Source: Bacillota bacterium (lineage in GTDB: Bacteria > Bacillota > Clostridia > Oscillospirales > Acutalibacteraceae). From it: a stretch of 64,000 bases of DNA. Shown piece by piece: positions 53,850 to 61,361 of this stretch. Below the pieces are notes generated by a model. That model did not search any database. It had not been told where the DNA came from and was given only the letters and a program-made list of their open reading frames with translations. Every line of letters begins with the position of its first letter. Position 1 is the stretch's first letter. The stretch is from NCBI GenBank assembly GCA_023410445.1, contig JAEYPT010000007.1, forward strand, positions 62,001 to 126,000, in the 5' to 3' direction. Position numbers and translations under genes: made by a program.

Positions 53850-54130
53850 ATGAAACCTGTGAGTAAGAAAAGTAAGTATGGCGGTCGTTTTCAGGGAGCT
53901 GCAGAGAGTGTGACTGCGGCAATGGATGCTTTGCCGAATGGTCTTACGAGGGCAGCGCAAAAGGCTTTGCCGAGTAGCGTATGACGGGAGCTCTGCTCGT
54001 TAGCAAGGGAGCGCATATGTTGGTATGCGGTTTTGAGAGGGCGCTTTTTGAGCCAAACAGGGTGGTACCGCAGGAGTATTCGAAGCTTCTGTCCCAGTGA
54101 TGAACTGGGGCAGGGGCTTTTTTTATTTCT
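53850..54130 (+). promoter_or_regulatory. T-box riboswitch, tryptophan specifier
   Basis: The T-box sequence AGGGTGGTACCGC is at 54059-54071, followed by a terminator (GCTTCTGTCCCAGT with ACTGGGGCAGGGGC and seven T, about 54085-54127). In stem I, GTAAGA (53863-53868) pairs with TCTTAC (53942-53947), and the specifier loop has AAAGTA on the 5' side and GAA-TGG on the 3' side, placing the codon TGG (Trp) at 53939-53941. Uncharged tRNA-Trp would allow read-through into trpB2. Confidence 0.9.
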
Positions 54131-54192
54131 GCTTTCAGTCGGGGTGTTTTTATTGGGCAGACTATCATGATTGATTGAGAGGAGAACTTATC

Positions 54193-55575
54193 ATGAACAA
54201 AATTCCTTACCGGACGTATCTTCCCGAAGACCGGATTCCCAGGCAGTGGTATAACCTGCGCGCGGATATGAAGGAACTGCCCGATCCGATGATTAACCCC
54301 GCCACGATGAAACCCGCGGCGGAGGAAGACCTTTACCCCGTATTCTGCAAAGAACTGGCGCATCAGGAGATGGACGCCGAAACGCGCTACGTCGATATTC
54401 CGGAAGAAGTGCTTGATATTTACAGGATTTATCGGCCGTCTCCGCTGGTGCGCGCCTACAACCTGGAACGGGAACTGAAAACCCCTGCAAAGATCTATTA
54501 CAAGTTCGAAGGCAATAACACCTCCGGCAGCCACAAGCTGAATTCGGCGGTGGCACAGGCGTATTACGCTAAAAAAGAGGGGCTGACCTCCCTTACCACC
54601 GAAACGGGCGCGGGCCAATGGGGAACGGCACTTTCCGAAGCGTGCTCCTATTTCGGAATTCCGCTGACCGTGTTCATGGTGAAGGTTTCCAGCCAGCAGA
54701 AGCCTTACCGCAGGGCGGTTATGCAGACCTTCGGTGCGCAGGTGGTACCGAGTCCCAGTGACCAGACAAACGCCGGACGCGCGATTTTGGCCGCCGACCC
54801 TGAGACGGGTGGGAGTCTCGGCTGCGCAATTTCGGAAGCAGTGGAGCGCGCCGTCACAACCTCTGGCTGCCGCTATGTGCTCGGTTCGGTGCTCAATCAG
54901 GTTCTGCTTCATCAGTCGGTCATCGGTTTGGAGAGTAAGGCTGCAATGGAGCTGTACGACGAGTACCCGGATATCGTCATCGGCTGCGCGGGAGGCGGCT
55001 CCAACCTCGGCGGCCTGATTGCCCCATTCATGCAGGATAAGCTGACCGGAAAGGCAAACCCGCACTTTATCGCTGTGGAGCCCGCTTCGTGCCCCTCCTT
55101 CACGCGCGGAAAATACGCCTACGATTTCTGCGATACTGGCAAAATCACACCGATGGCGAAAATGTACACCCTTGGCAGCGGCTTTATGCCGTCCCCGAAT
55201 CATGCGGGCGGGCTGCGCTATCACGGCATGTCGCCGATTCTTTCCAAGCTGTACCACGACGGCTATCTGGACGAGGCGCGTTCGGTGGAACAGACGAAGG
55301 TGTTTGAAGCGGCTGTGTTCTTCGCCAAGCATGAAACCATTCTGCCGGCTCCGGAATCTGCGCACGCCATCCGTGTGGCGATCGACGAGGCAATCAGTTG
55401 CCGCGAAAGCGGGAAGGCAAAGACGATTTTGTTCGGCCTGACCGGCACTGGCTATTTCGATATGGCGGCCTACAGTGCTTACATGGACGGCAGTATGACG
55501 GACTACATTCCGAGTGACGAAGACCTGCAGCCCGGCTTCAACAGTTTGCCGAAGATTCCGGGAATTCAGGAATAA
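54193..55575 (+). CDS. trpB2: Tryptophan synthase beta chain, TrpB2 type
   Basis: A 460-residue PLP enzyme of the TrpB2 group, longer than ordinary TrpB. The PLP lysine is in NNTSGSHKLNSAVAQAYYAK, in part TSGSHKLNSAVAQ; TTETGAGQWGTALSEAC and IGCAGGGSNLGGLIAPF bind substrate and cofactor phosphate. RPSPLVRAYNLERELKTPAKIYYKFE, in part RPSPLVRAYNLEREL, is typical. TrpB2 joins indole and serine without a TrpA partner, which is absent here. It probably salvages indole. Expression is controlled by the upstream tryptophan T-box. ATG 54193 has GAGGAG upstream. Confidence 0.95.
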   Translation: MNKIPYRTYLPEDRIPRQWYNLRADMKELPDPMINPATMKPAAEEDLYPVFCKELAHQEMDAETRYVDIPEEVLDIYRIYRPSPLVRAYNLERELKTPAKIYYKFEGNNTSGSHKLNSAVAQAYYAKKEGLTSLTTETGAGQWGTALSEACSYFGIPLTVFMVKVSSQQKPYRRAVMQTFGAQVVPSPSDQTNAGRAILAADPETGGSLGCAISEAVERAVTTSGCRYVLGSVLNQVLLHQSVIGLESKAAMELYDEYPDIVIGCAGGGSNLGGLIAPFMQDKLTGKANPHFIAVEPASCPSFTRGKYAYDFCDTGKITPMAKMYTLGSGFMPSPNHAGGLRYHGMSPILSKLYHDGYLDEARSVEQTKVFEAAVFFAKHETILPAPESAHAIRVAIDEAISCRESGKAKTILFGLTGTGYFDMAAYSAYMDGSMTDYIPSDEDLQPGFNSLPKIPGIQE

Positions 55576-55587
55576 ATCAGCCACCGC

Positions 55588-55624
55588 AGGAGCGGCTCTT
55601 CCGCAGGGAGGGGCCGCTTCTTTC
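55588..55624 (+). terminator. Terminator after trpB2
   Basis: AGCGGCTC pairs with GGGCCGCT around a loop containing TTCCGCAGGGA, followed by TCTTT. Confidence 0.7.
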
Positions 55625-55700
55625 CCGTGCGGCAGCAGTCCCGCTTATCCCGAACCGTTCCCGCAAAAGTCACATAAGTTGTAGGGAAGGAGGGACTATC

Positions 55701-56834
55701 ATGCCCAGCATTACTGTTAATCTGGCAAATACGACATTTGTGTCGTCTGCCCAGCCTTACAGCAATTTCAATTTCTTCCCGGTTATGTATATCGGCACGG
55801 ATTCAACTTATCAGAACTCCAGCGGACTTCTGCAGTTTGTCCTGCCTACGATTCCGGCACTGTGGGTCGACAGCGCCGTGATGCAGTTTTCGTTGATATT
55901 AAAAAATCAGGCGACGCCAACCGTGGTGACCGTTAACCGGGCCACCTCCGCCTTTGACACCAATACGGTAACTTATGCTACACAGCCTGCTTTTACCCCA
56001 ACCGCGTCGCAGGTCTCCGTCACCCAGTCCGACCTGTATCTGCGGGTCAGCTTTGACATTACTACCCTTGTGAACAGCTGGCTGGCAGGGACGTATCCAA
56101 ACTATGGGATTGTGCTCACCAGTTCAGATGACGCTGTTCAGTTTGCCACAAACGCAATCACTTATCAGCCGTATTTCCCGACGCTGACGCTGACTTATTC
56201 CAGTACGCCGCCGTCCGGGAACGGGGCTTTCTGTTTCTGCTATGCCCAGCTTGCCAACGTCATTCAGCAATTGATGGTGCAGTACCCCACGTCCGTGATG
56301 AGAATCTACACGACAGGGGATATTTACTCGGAGGGAATTCCGTATAAATTCTATGCCTCGCCCGACGCGTCATACGGGACGCTCGCCGTCTTAACGGGGG
56401 GAGGGGTATACGACACCATCCCCATCACGACCATTGTCGCTGTGAGAGTAGCCGGCACCAACTACGACAATCCCATCACGTACCTGCCTCCGCCCGTATT
56501 TACACCCGACTGCCAGAAAAACGTGGTTACAAGCATTCACGACTATCTGCCGGTTTCCACAAGTGTAAAATTGTCGCTGAACGGCTTCGTTACCGTCTCC
56601 GGTGTGGTCTATAAAAACGAGTACGGGATTCTGGCAATCACCAAAGACATGACGGGAGCCAGTCCGGTATTTTTACCGGTGACGAGCGTTGCTCTCATCG
56701 AAACCTCTGTGCCTCTGCCGCAGATTTCTCCGCCCGCTTTTGAATCCGCACAGAAAAAATCCAAACGCCGTCGAAAGGGATTCGAAATCAATCTTAAGGA
56801 ATTTAGGATCGGCAGAAAGAAAGGTCATGATTAA
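55701..56834 (+). CDS. DNRLRE-domain protein 1 (probable spore-surface protein)
   Basis: A 377-residue protein. Residues 1-170 are a DNRLRE domain (ITVNLANTTFVSSAQPYSNFN, in part NTTFVSSAQPYSNFN; LYLRVSFDITTLVNSWLAG; NYGIVLTSSDDAVQFATNA). The rest (about 175-350) is a different beta-rich region with YSEGIPYKFYASPDASYG; the C terminus is strongly basic (KKSKRRRKGF, KEFRIGRKKGHD). There is no signal peptide. Two further DNRLRE proteins lie at 59383 and 61362, one with a BclA-like domain, so deposition on the spore from the mother cell is a reasonable guess. GGAAGGAGGGACTATC precedes the ATG. Confidence 0.8.
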   Translation: MPSITVNLANTTFVSSAQPYSNFNFFPVMYIGTDSTYQNSSGLLQFVLPTIPALWVDSAVMQFSLILKNQATPTVVTVNRATSAFDTNTVTYATQPAFTPTASQVSVTQSDLYLRVSFDITTLVNSWLAGTYPNYGIVLTSSDDAVQFATNAITYQPYFPTLTLTYSSTPPSGNGAFCFCYAQLANVIQQLMVQYPTSVMRIYTTGDIYSEGIPYKFYASPDASYGTLAVLTGGGVYDTIPITTIVAVRVAGTNYDNPITYLPPPVFTPDCQKNVVTSIHDYLPVSTSVKLSLNGFVTVSGVVYKNEYGILAITKDMTGASPVFLPVTSVALIETSVPLPQISPPAFESAQKKSKRRRKGFEINLKEFRIGRKKGHD

Positions 56835-56874
56835 AAGAGGGTCCTCTTAGAACAGTTAAAAATTTTTAAAATGA

Positions 56875-56917
56875 AAAAAGGGAGCGGTTCTTCCGAAAGG
56901 AGGAGCCGCTCCCTTTT
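56875..56917. terminator. Bidirectional terminator
   Basis: GGGAGCGGTTCTTCC, loop GAAA, GGAGGAGCCGCTCCC with A and T runs on the two sides, between DNRLRE protein 1 and the MFS gene. Confidence 0.9.
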
Positions 56918-56920
56918 CTG

Positions 56921-58093
56921 TTACTCCGTTCGGCAGGGAGCCCTTCCGACCCGCTCTGTGCATACCGCCATAAGAATAAGAAAAATAAGAAGGTACGGCG
57001 GCAGCAGAAAAACCCCCGCGTGTCCGGCAATGAGGCCGAAGAGAGCCGGCATGAACATGGAGCCAATGTAAGCCGCCGCCATTTGGAAGCCCATGACGGG
57101 CTGTGAACGCTCCTTGCCGAAAATTCGCGGCGTCTGATGGAGCATTCCGGGGAAAATCGGAGCACAGCCGAGGCCGACCAGCCAGAGACCCGCAGGCAGT
57201 TTCCAGAGCGGCAGCGGAAGAAGCATCAGGAGAAGCCCGCACAGAATACCAGCCTGACCCGCACGGATCAGCTGACGGCTTCCGATTCGAAGCGCGGCGA
57301 AGCCGCAGATGAACCGGCCCAGCGTGATTCCAAAATAGAAGAAGGAAGTCCAGGCGGCAGCTGTTCCGGAGGGTACACCGTACAGGGTGGTGTAGCTTCC
57401 GGCCCACAGACCGGCGGTCGTTTCAACCGCACAGTAACAGAAAAAGGCAAAAAGAGCGGTTCTGAACTCCGAAAGCCGAAGCAGGGTTGAAAACGCGGGA
57501 GCCGGTGCCGACGCGGCGCTTTCTTCGCCGGAATCTTTTGCAGGGGCAATGCGCTTCCATAGCGGCAGGGAAGAACAGAGCACCAGAACCAGAACGGTCT
57601 GCAGAATGCCGATGGTCCGGTATCCCATGGCCCAGTTGCTGCTGCGGGCCAGCCACAGCGACATGATGAAAGGCCCGGCCGTCGCGCCGATTCCCCAGAA
57701 GCAGTGCAGCAGATTCATATGAACTGCCCGATAGTGCAGGGCGACGAAATTGTTGAGTGCGGTGTCTACACAGCCGGCCCCAAGCCCGAGCGGGACGGCC
57801 AGGACGCACAGGGCCGCAAACGAAAACGAAAGGCTGAACCCGATCAGCGCCGCCGCGGTCAAACCGACACTGACCGCCATCAGCGTACCGGTGCCAAACC
57901 TCCGGACCAGCCGGGTGCTCATCAGGCTAGAAAAAACCGTGCTGCAGGCGATAATCATGGAAAGAACCCCGGCAAACGAAACCGGGATCCCCAGGCTGCC
58001 GTGCATGGCCGGCCAGGCCGAGCCAAGGAGGGAATCCGGCAGGCCGAGACTGATAAAGCAAAGGTAAATAATGACCAGCAACTGCGTCATCAT
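56921..58093 (-). CDS. Major facilitator superfamily transporter
   Basis: A 390-residue membrane protein with twelve predicted helices (for example LVIIYLCFISLGLPDSLLGSAW, in part IIYLCFISLGLPDSLLGSA). The early motif GLPDSLLGSAWPAMH and LNLHCFWGIG-like segment (MNLLHCFWGIGATAGP) resemble the FucP/YbjJ-like sugar transporter subgroup. It overlaps the ROK regulator gene by ATGA and is probably its target, so a sugar or sugar-derivative substrate is likely. The substrate itself is not evident. Confidence 0.88.
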   Translation of the reverse strand: MMTQLLVIIYLCFISLGLPDSLLGSAWPAMHGSLGIPVSFAGVLSMIIACSTVFSSLMSTRLVRRFGTGTLMAVSVGLTAAALIGFSLSFSFAALCVLAVPLGLGAGCVDTALNNFVALHYRAVHMNLLHCFWGIGATAGPFIMSLWLARSSNWAMGYRTIGILQTVLVLVLCSSLPLWKRIAPAKDSGEESAASAPAPAFSTLLRLSEFRTALFAFFCYCAVETTAGLWAGSYTTLYGVPSGTAAAWTSFFYFGITLGRFICGFAALRIGSRQLIRAGQAGILCGLLLMLLPLPLWKLPAGLWLVGLGCAPIFPGMLHQTPRIFGKERSQPVMGFQMAAAYIGSMFMPALFGLIAGHAGVFLLPPYLLIFLILMAVCTERVGRAPCRTE

Positions 58094-59118
58094 GGCTCCG
58101 CCTCCTCACTTTGCAGGAACAAAACGCCGTAGAGGCGGTCGTGAGCAATGGAGGAAAGACCAATTTCAAAATCCGGTTCCAGAGAAGGTGCGGTTTCCAA
58201 ATTGACCGCAAAGTTGCCGTGAAGCAGTTCCCGGGTCTGTTCCTGAATCTTCGCAGCATCCGCTTCCTCCAGAAAATCACCGTACAGAATCATCTGCTTT
58301 GGCGCCGTGATGCAGATTACGGAGGCAAGCAATCGGGCTGCGGCGCGGGAGAACGTTTCCACGTTGCCGTAGTCAAGATGAATCCAGTCCACTTCGCAGG
58401 GGAGATGCCCGATTTCACCCGCAAGGCGGTGCTCGCCGGTATAGATTTTTCCGTCGATTACGAGGCCCATGCCGGGGGTGTAAAGGCGGGGAAAATAGAA
58501 CGCGGCCACGGCGGCCTGTTCGGTCAGCGCTCCGACCCGTTCGGAATAGCCGAATACGGCGGCGTTTACATCGTTGACAAACAACACGGGAACCCCATAC
58601 CGCTCGCGGCAGCGCTTCAGAAAGTCGCCGCCGATCAGATTGGGGTAATCGTTTTTTGTAATCACACCGTTTTCCTCTACGCCCGGTAGCCCTAGAACGA
58701 GAATCCCCACCCGGCCGGCCTCCTGAAAGGCGTGGTCCAGCATCGGGTCAAAGCTGTCGCAGAAGATTGTGCTGAAGTTCTCTTCTTCCGTGTAGACACA
58801 TTCCCCGAACAGATTCTGCACCCGAACCCGGATAAAATTCCGGTTTTCATGCTGGTAACCGAACAGAAGAACGGCGTGGCTGTAGTCGCTTTGATACCGG
58901 TACTCTTCGGATGGCCGCCCGCCGTCCGAAGGAATTAAACTTCCCGGAGCAACCTCGCCACAGAGAATCATTTCGGACAGAATGGAACGCACGGTCATAA
59001 AGCTGAGACCGGTTGCTTTTGCAATTTGCATATTCGTGGCCGAGTGCAGGGCAAGAAGTTGCTTTCGGACGACGTTGCGGTTGATCTCCTTAATCAAAAG
59101 AGCGTTTGCTTTTTTCAT
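58090..59118 (-). CDS. ROK-family transcriptional regulator
   Basis: A 342-residue repressor-type ROK protein. The N-terminal winged helix is NRNVVRKQLLALHSATNMQIAKATGLSFMTVRSIL, in part ATNMQIAKATGLSFMTVRSIL shortened to AKATGLSFMTVRSIL. The ROK domain follows with LVLGLPGVEENGVI, LFVNDVNAAVFGYSE and GEHRLAGEIGHLPCE. The usual zinc-binding cysteine cluster after EIGH is reduced (one Cys, then VDWIHLDYGN). It controls itself and the MFS gene with which it overlaps. ATG 59118 follows GGAGG. Confidence 0.88.
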   Translation of the reverse strand: MKKANALLIKEINRNVVRKQLLALHSATNMQIAKATGLSFMTVRSILSEMILCGEVAPGSLIPSDGGRPSEEYRYQSDYSHAVLLFGYQHENRNFIRVRVQNLFGECVYTEEENFSTIFCDSFDPMLDHAFQEAGRVGILVLGLPGVEENGVITKNDYPNLIGGDFLKRCRERYGVPVLFVNDVNAAVFGYSERVGALTEQAAVAAFYFPRLYTPGMGLVIDGKIYTGEHRLAGEIGHLPCEVDWIHLDYGNVETFSRAAARLLASVICITAPKQMILYGDFLEEADAAKIQEQTRELLHGNFAVNLETAPSLEPDFEIGLSSIAHDRLYGVLFLQSEEAEP

Positions 59119-59134
59119 AGGCCCTCCACAACAC

Positions 59135-59179
59135 AATACTTATTATAAGTATTATAAAAAGCATAGAAGACTTTGTCAA
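59135..59179 (-). promoter_or_regulatory. Promoter and palindromic operator of the ROK-MFS operon
   Basis: On the minus strand TTGACA (59179-59174), 17 bp, TATAAT (59156-59151). The perfect palindrome AATACTT-ATTAT-AAGTATT (59135-59153) overlaps the -10 and start point. It is the likely binding site of the ROK protein. Confidence 0.85.
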
Positions 59180-59330
59180 CTGGTTATACGTTTCACGATT
59201 TGTCTTTTTGATCTTTCAGCCGCATTTTTAATTCAAACAACATAGAATTCGGAATATCCCGGGCCCGCGAGGCCGGTTTTATTCCTGTTCGGCTTTTGGG
59301 GCGTCTTTCCATCATACGGCAGGGAATCCA

Positions 59331-59359
59331 CAACTTCCCGAAACGTAGGCATAGAATGG
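59331..59359 (+). promoter_or_regulatory. Putative mother-cell sporulation promoter, DNRLRE gene 2
   Basis: CAACTT (59331-59336), 11 bp, GGCATAGAATGG (59348-59359). The same arrangement recurs before DNRLRE gene 3. The CATA at -10 resembles SigE/SigK promoters. No sigma-A promoter was found here. Confidence 0.5.
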
Positions 59360-59382
59360 AGTAAAAAGAGGAGTGAAAAACC

Positions 59383-61227
59383 ATGCCTACCGTAACACTG
59401 AATCTTCCGGAAACCACCTGTGTTTCCTCCGCTCAACCCAACAGCAATCTTTTCTCTTATCCTCTGATGTACGTTGGAAATGACCCAAGTTTTTATGAGT
59501 GCACCAGCCTCATTAATATTCCGCTTCCCGCTTTGCCAAAAAGCGTGATCCGAGCGGTTCTTCAGCTTTCTGTTATCGTGAAAGGCGGCGCATTGCCGAG
59601 CACGATTATGGTCAGCCAACTCGGCGTGCCCTTCGACGCAAAGACGGTTACCTGCAAGACCATGCCTGCTCTGCTTTCGACGGCGACACAGTTCAGCGTT
59701 TCCGTCAAGGATTTATATATCACCGTTGAGGCCGACATTACGGACGTCGTCAACGCATGGCTGAGCGGAGCCGCTAAAAACAACGGTATCGCTTTGACCA
59801 GCTCAGACGGTACAATCGTTCAGTTCGGTACAGACAACATCGGCTATGAACCGTATTTCCCGAAACTGACAGTGACCTATTTCGGTACTCCTGTGGCGCC
59901 GTTGGGCCAGCCGTACGGCTATATCTACAATACCGACAACCAGAGTGTCGCGCTGGAACGTCCGGTCCGGTTCACCGATAACGGCTCACTCTATCAGGTG
60001 ACGCACAAAGTGAACTCTGCGGAAATCAACATCGAAGAAGCGGGGCTGTATCTGGTTTGGTATCGGGTGATCGGAACGGGCGCAAATCAGTTCAGCGTGT
60101 TCCAGAACAGCGCTTTACGGATGAACAGCTCCGGCGGGACCAATGCGGCGGACAATCGAGGTATGGTTCAAATCAATGCTGCCGAGGGCGATGCCATCAC
60201 ACTGCGAAACCACGCCGGCAGTATCTCTGTAATGCTCGATACCGAAGCGGGGGGGACTTCAATTGGCGTGAGCGCTTCACTGGCTCTCCTGAAAATCGGC
60301 CCGAATATCCTGTGCGATCCGCTCCTGACGGATGTTAACGCTGCAAAGACCAACGACGAGATGCTTAGTGCCGTAAGAAACCGCGCGCTCAAGCTGCACC
60401 TGCGCGAGTTCAACCGGCTAACCTCGAATCAGCAACAGTCTGCCCTTATCATTCTGCGGAACAACCAGCCGACGCTCGGTTACCTCACTGTTCCGGATGT
60501 GCAGTCGATTCTGGATTACGGAGTTTATTGGGCTCAGACGCATGTGCCCGATCGGAACAGCCTCTATGTCAAGGCAGATGCGGTCGGCGGAAACGGAAGT
60601 CTTGCTCTGCCGTTCAGCGATATCCAGTCGGGTATTGATGCTGTCAATTCAGGTGGAACCGTTCATGTTTTGGTCGGCACTTACCTGATCAACGAAACGA
60701 TTCAGGTGAACAAGCGGAGCATTCAGCTGGTCGGGGAAGGTTTTGCTCAGATTGTGCGGCAGACGGCGGCCCCCAGCGTGAACATTTCGGGCGCAGGCTC
60801 GATCGTCAGCGGACTGGACTTTGCGGGTGCTGCCGGATTCCAGACGGAATTTATCAGCATCCGTGCGGACGAGGTCAACCTGATTGACAACCATGTGTAC
60901 GACTCCGGGCAAAACGCGCTCGATATCGGAGTTTCCATTGTCGGCAGCAGAAATGCAGTGGCTGTCAGCGGCAATACGTTTTGTTATCTGAAGTGCGGAA
61001 TTTTAATAAATGAAGACTGTACGGCCAGCTTCCTGCGGAGCAACCATATCTTCCAGTGTTCGGAGGAAGGCATCTCACTTAAAGCGGGATTCACCTTACT
61101 CGACAATATCTGGGACCCGGTCGGTTCGAATGCGGCGGGCGACATTGGAATCCATTCCGGAGACTATGACGTTGCGGTGCTCAAAACGGCCAATCACGAT
61201 GCAAAAATTATTGACGGCAGATCCTGA
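59383..61227 (+). CDS. DNRLRE - BclA-like - beta-helix protein (probable spore-surface protein)
   Basis: A 614-residue protein in three parts. Residues 1-170 are a DNRLRE domain (LPETTCVSSAQPNSNLFSYP; DITDVVNAWLSGAAKNNGIAL, in part DITDVVNAWLSGA). Residues about 178-307 match the TNF/C1q-like C-terminal domain of BclA exosporium proteins (GYIYNTDNQSVALERPVRF; GLYLVWYRVIGTGANQFSVF; DAITLRNHAGSISVML). Residues about 385-614 are a right-handed beta-helix (VGGNGSLALPFSDIQSGIDA; GGTVHVLVGTYLINETIQV; SGAGSIVSGLDFAGAAGF). There is no signal peptide. A role in the exosporium or coat is inferred from the BclA-like domain. AAGAGGAG precedes the ATG. Confidence 0.82.
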   Translation: MPTVTLNLPETTCVSSAQPNSNLFSYPLMYVGNDPSFYECTSLINIPLPALPKSVIRAVLQLSVIVKGGALPSTIMVSQLGVPFDAKTVTCKTMPALLSTATQFSVSVKDLYITVEADITDVVNAWLSGAAKNNGIALTSSDGTIVQFGTDNIGYEPYFPKLTVTYFGTPVAPLGQPYGYIYNTDNQSVALERPVRFTDNGSLYQVTHKVNSAEINIEEAGLYLVWYRVIGTGANQFSVFQNSALRMNSSGGTNAADNRGMVQINAAEGDAITLRNHAGSISVMLDTEAGGTSIGVSASLALLKIGPNILCDPLLTDVNAAKTNDEMLSAVRNRALKLHLREFNRLTSNQQQSALIILRNNQPTLGYLTVPDVQSILDYGVYWAQTHVPDRNSLYVKADAVGGNGSLALPFSDIQSGIDAVNSGGTVHVLVGTYLINETIQVNKRSIQLVGEGFAQIVRQTAAPSVNISGAGSIVSGLDFAGAAGFQTEFISIRADEVNLIDNHVYDSGQNALDIGVSIVGSRNAVAVSGNTFCYLKCGILINEDCTASFLRSNHIFQCSEEGISLKAGFTLLDNIWDPVGSNAAGDIGIHSGDYDVAVLKTANHDAKIIDGRS

Positions 61228-61312
61228 CGCTGATGCGGCATATGAATCCGACAGCCCGGCCCCAGAGAACAGCGGCCGGGCTGTCGGATGCTTCATTCGG
61301 CTTAGAACGCCG

Positions 61313-61341
61313 CAACTTGTTGCGTGGCCGGCATAAAATGG
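61313..61341 (+). promoter_or_regulatory. Putative mother-cell sporulation promoter, DNRLRE gene 3
   Basis: CAACTT (61313-61318), 11 bp, GGCATAAAATGG (61330-61341), identical in spacing to the element at 59331-59359. Confidence 0.5.
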
Positions 61342-61361
61342 TTTGAAGAGGAGTGAAAACC

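Noticed and set aside
53944..55584. A 546-codon minus-strand frame opposite trpB2.
   Set aside because: TrpB2 motifs are intact on the plus strand and the T-box leads into it. The antisense frame has no support.
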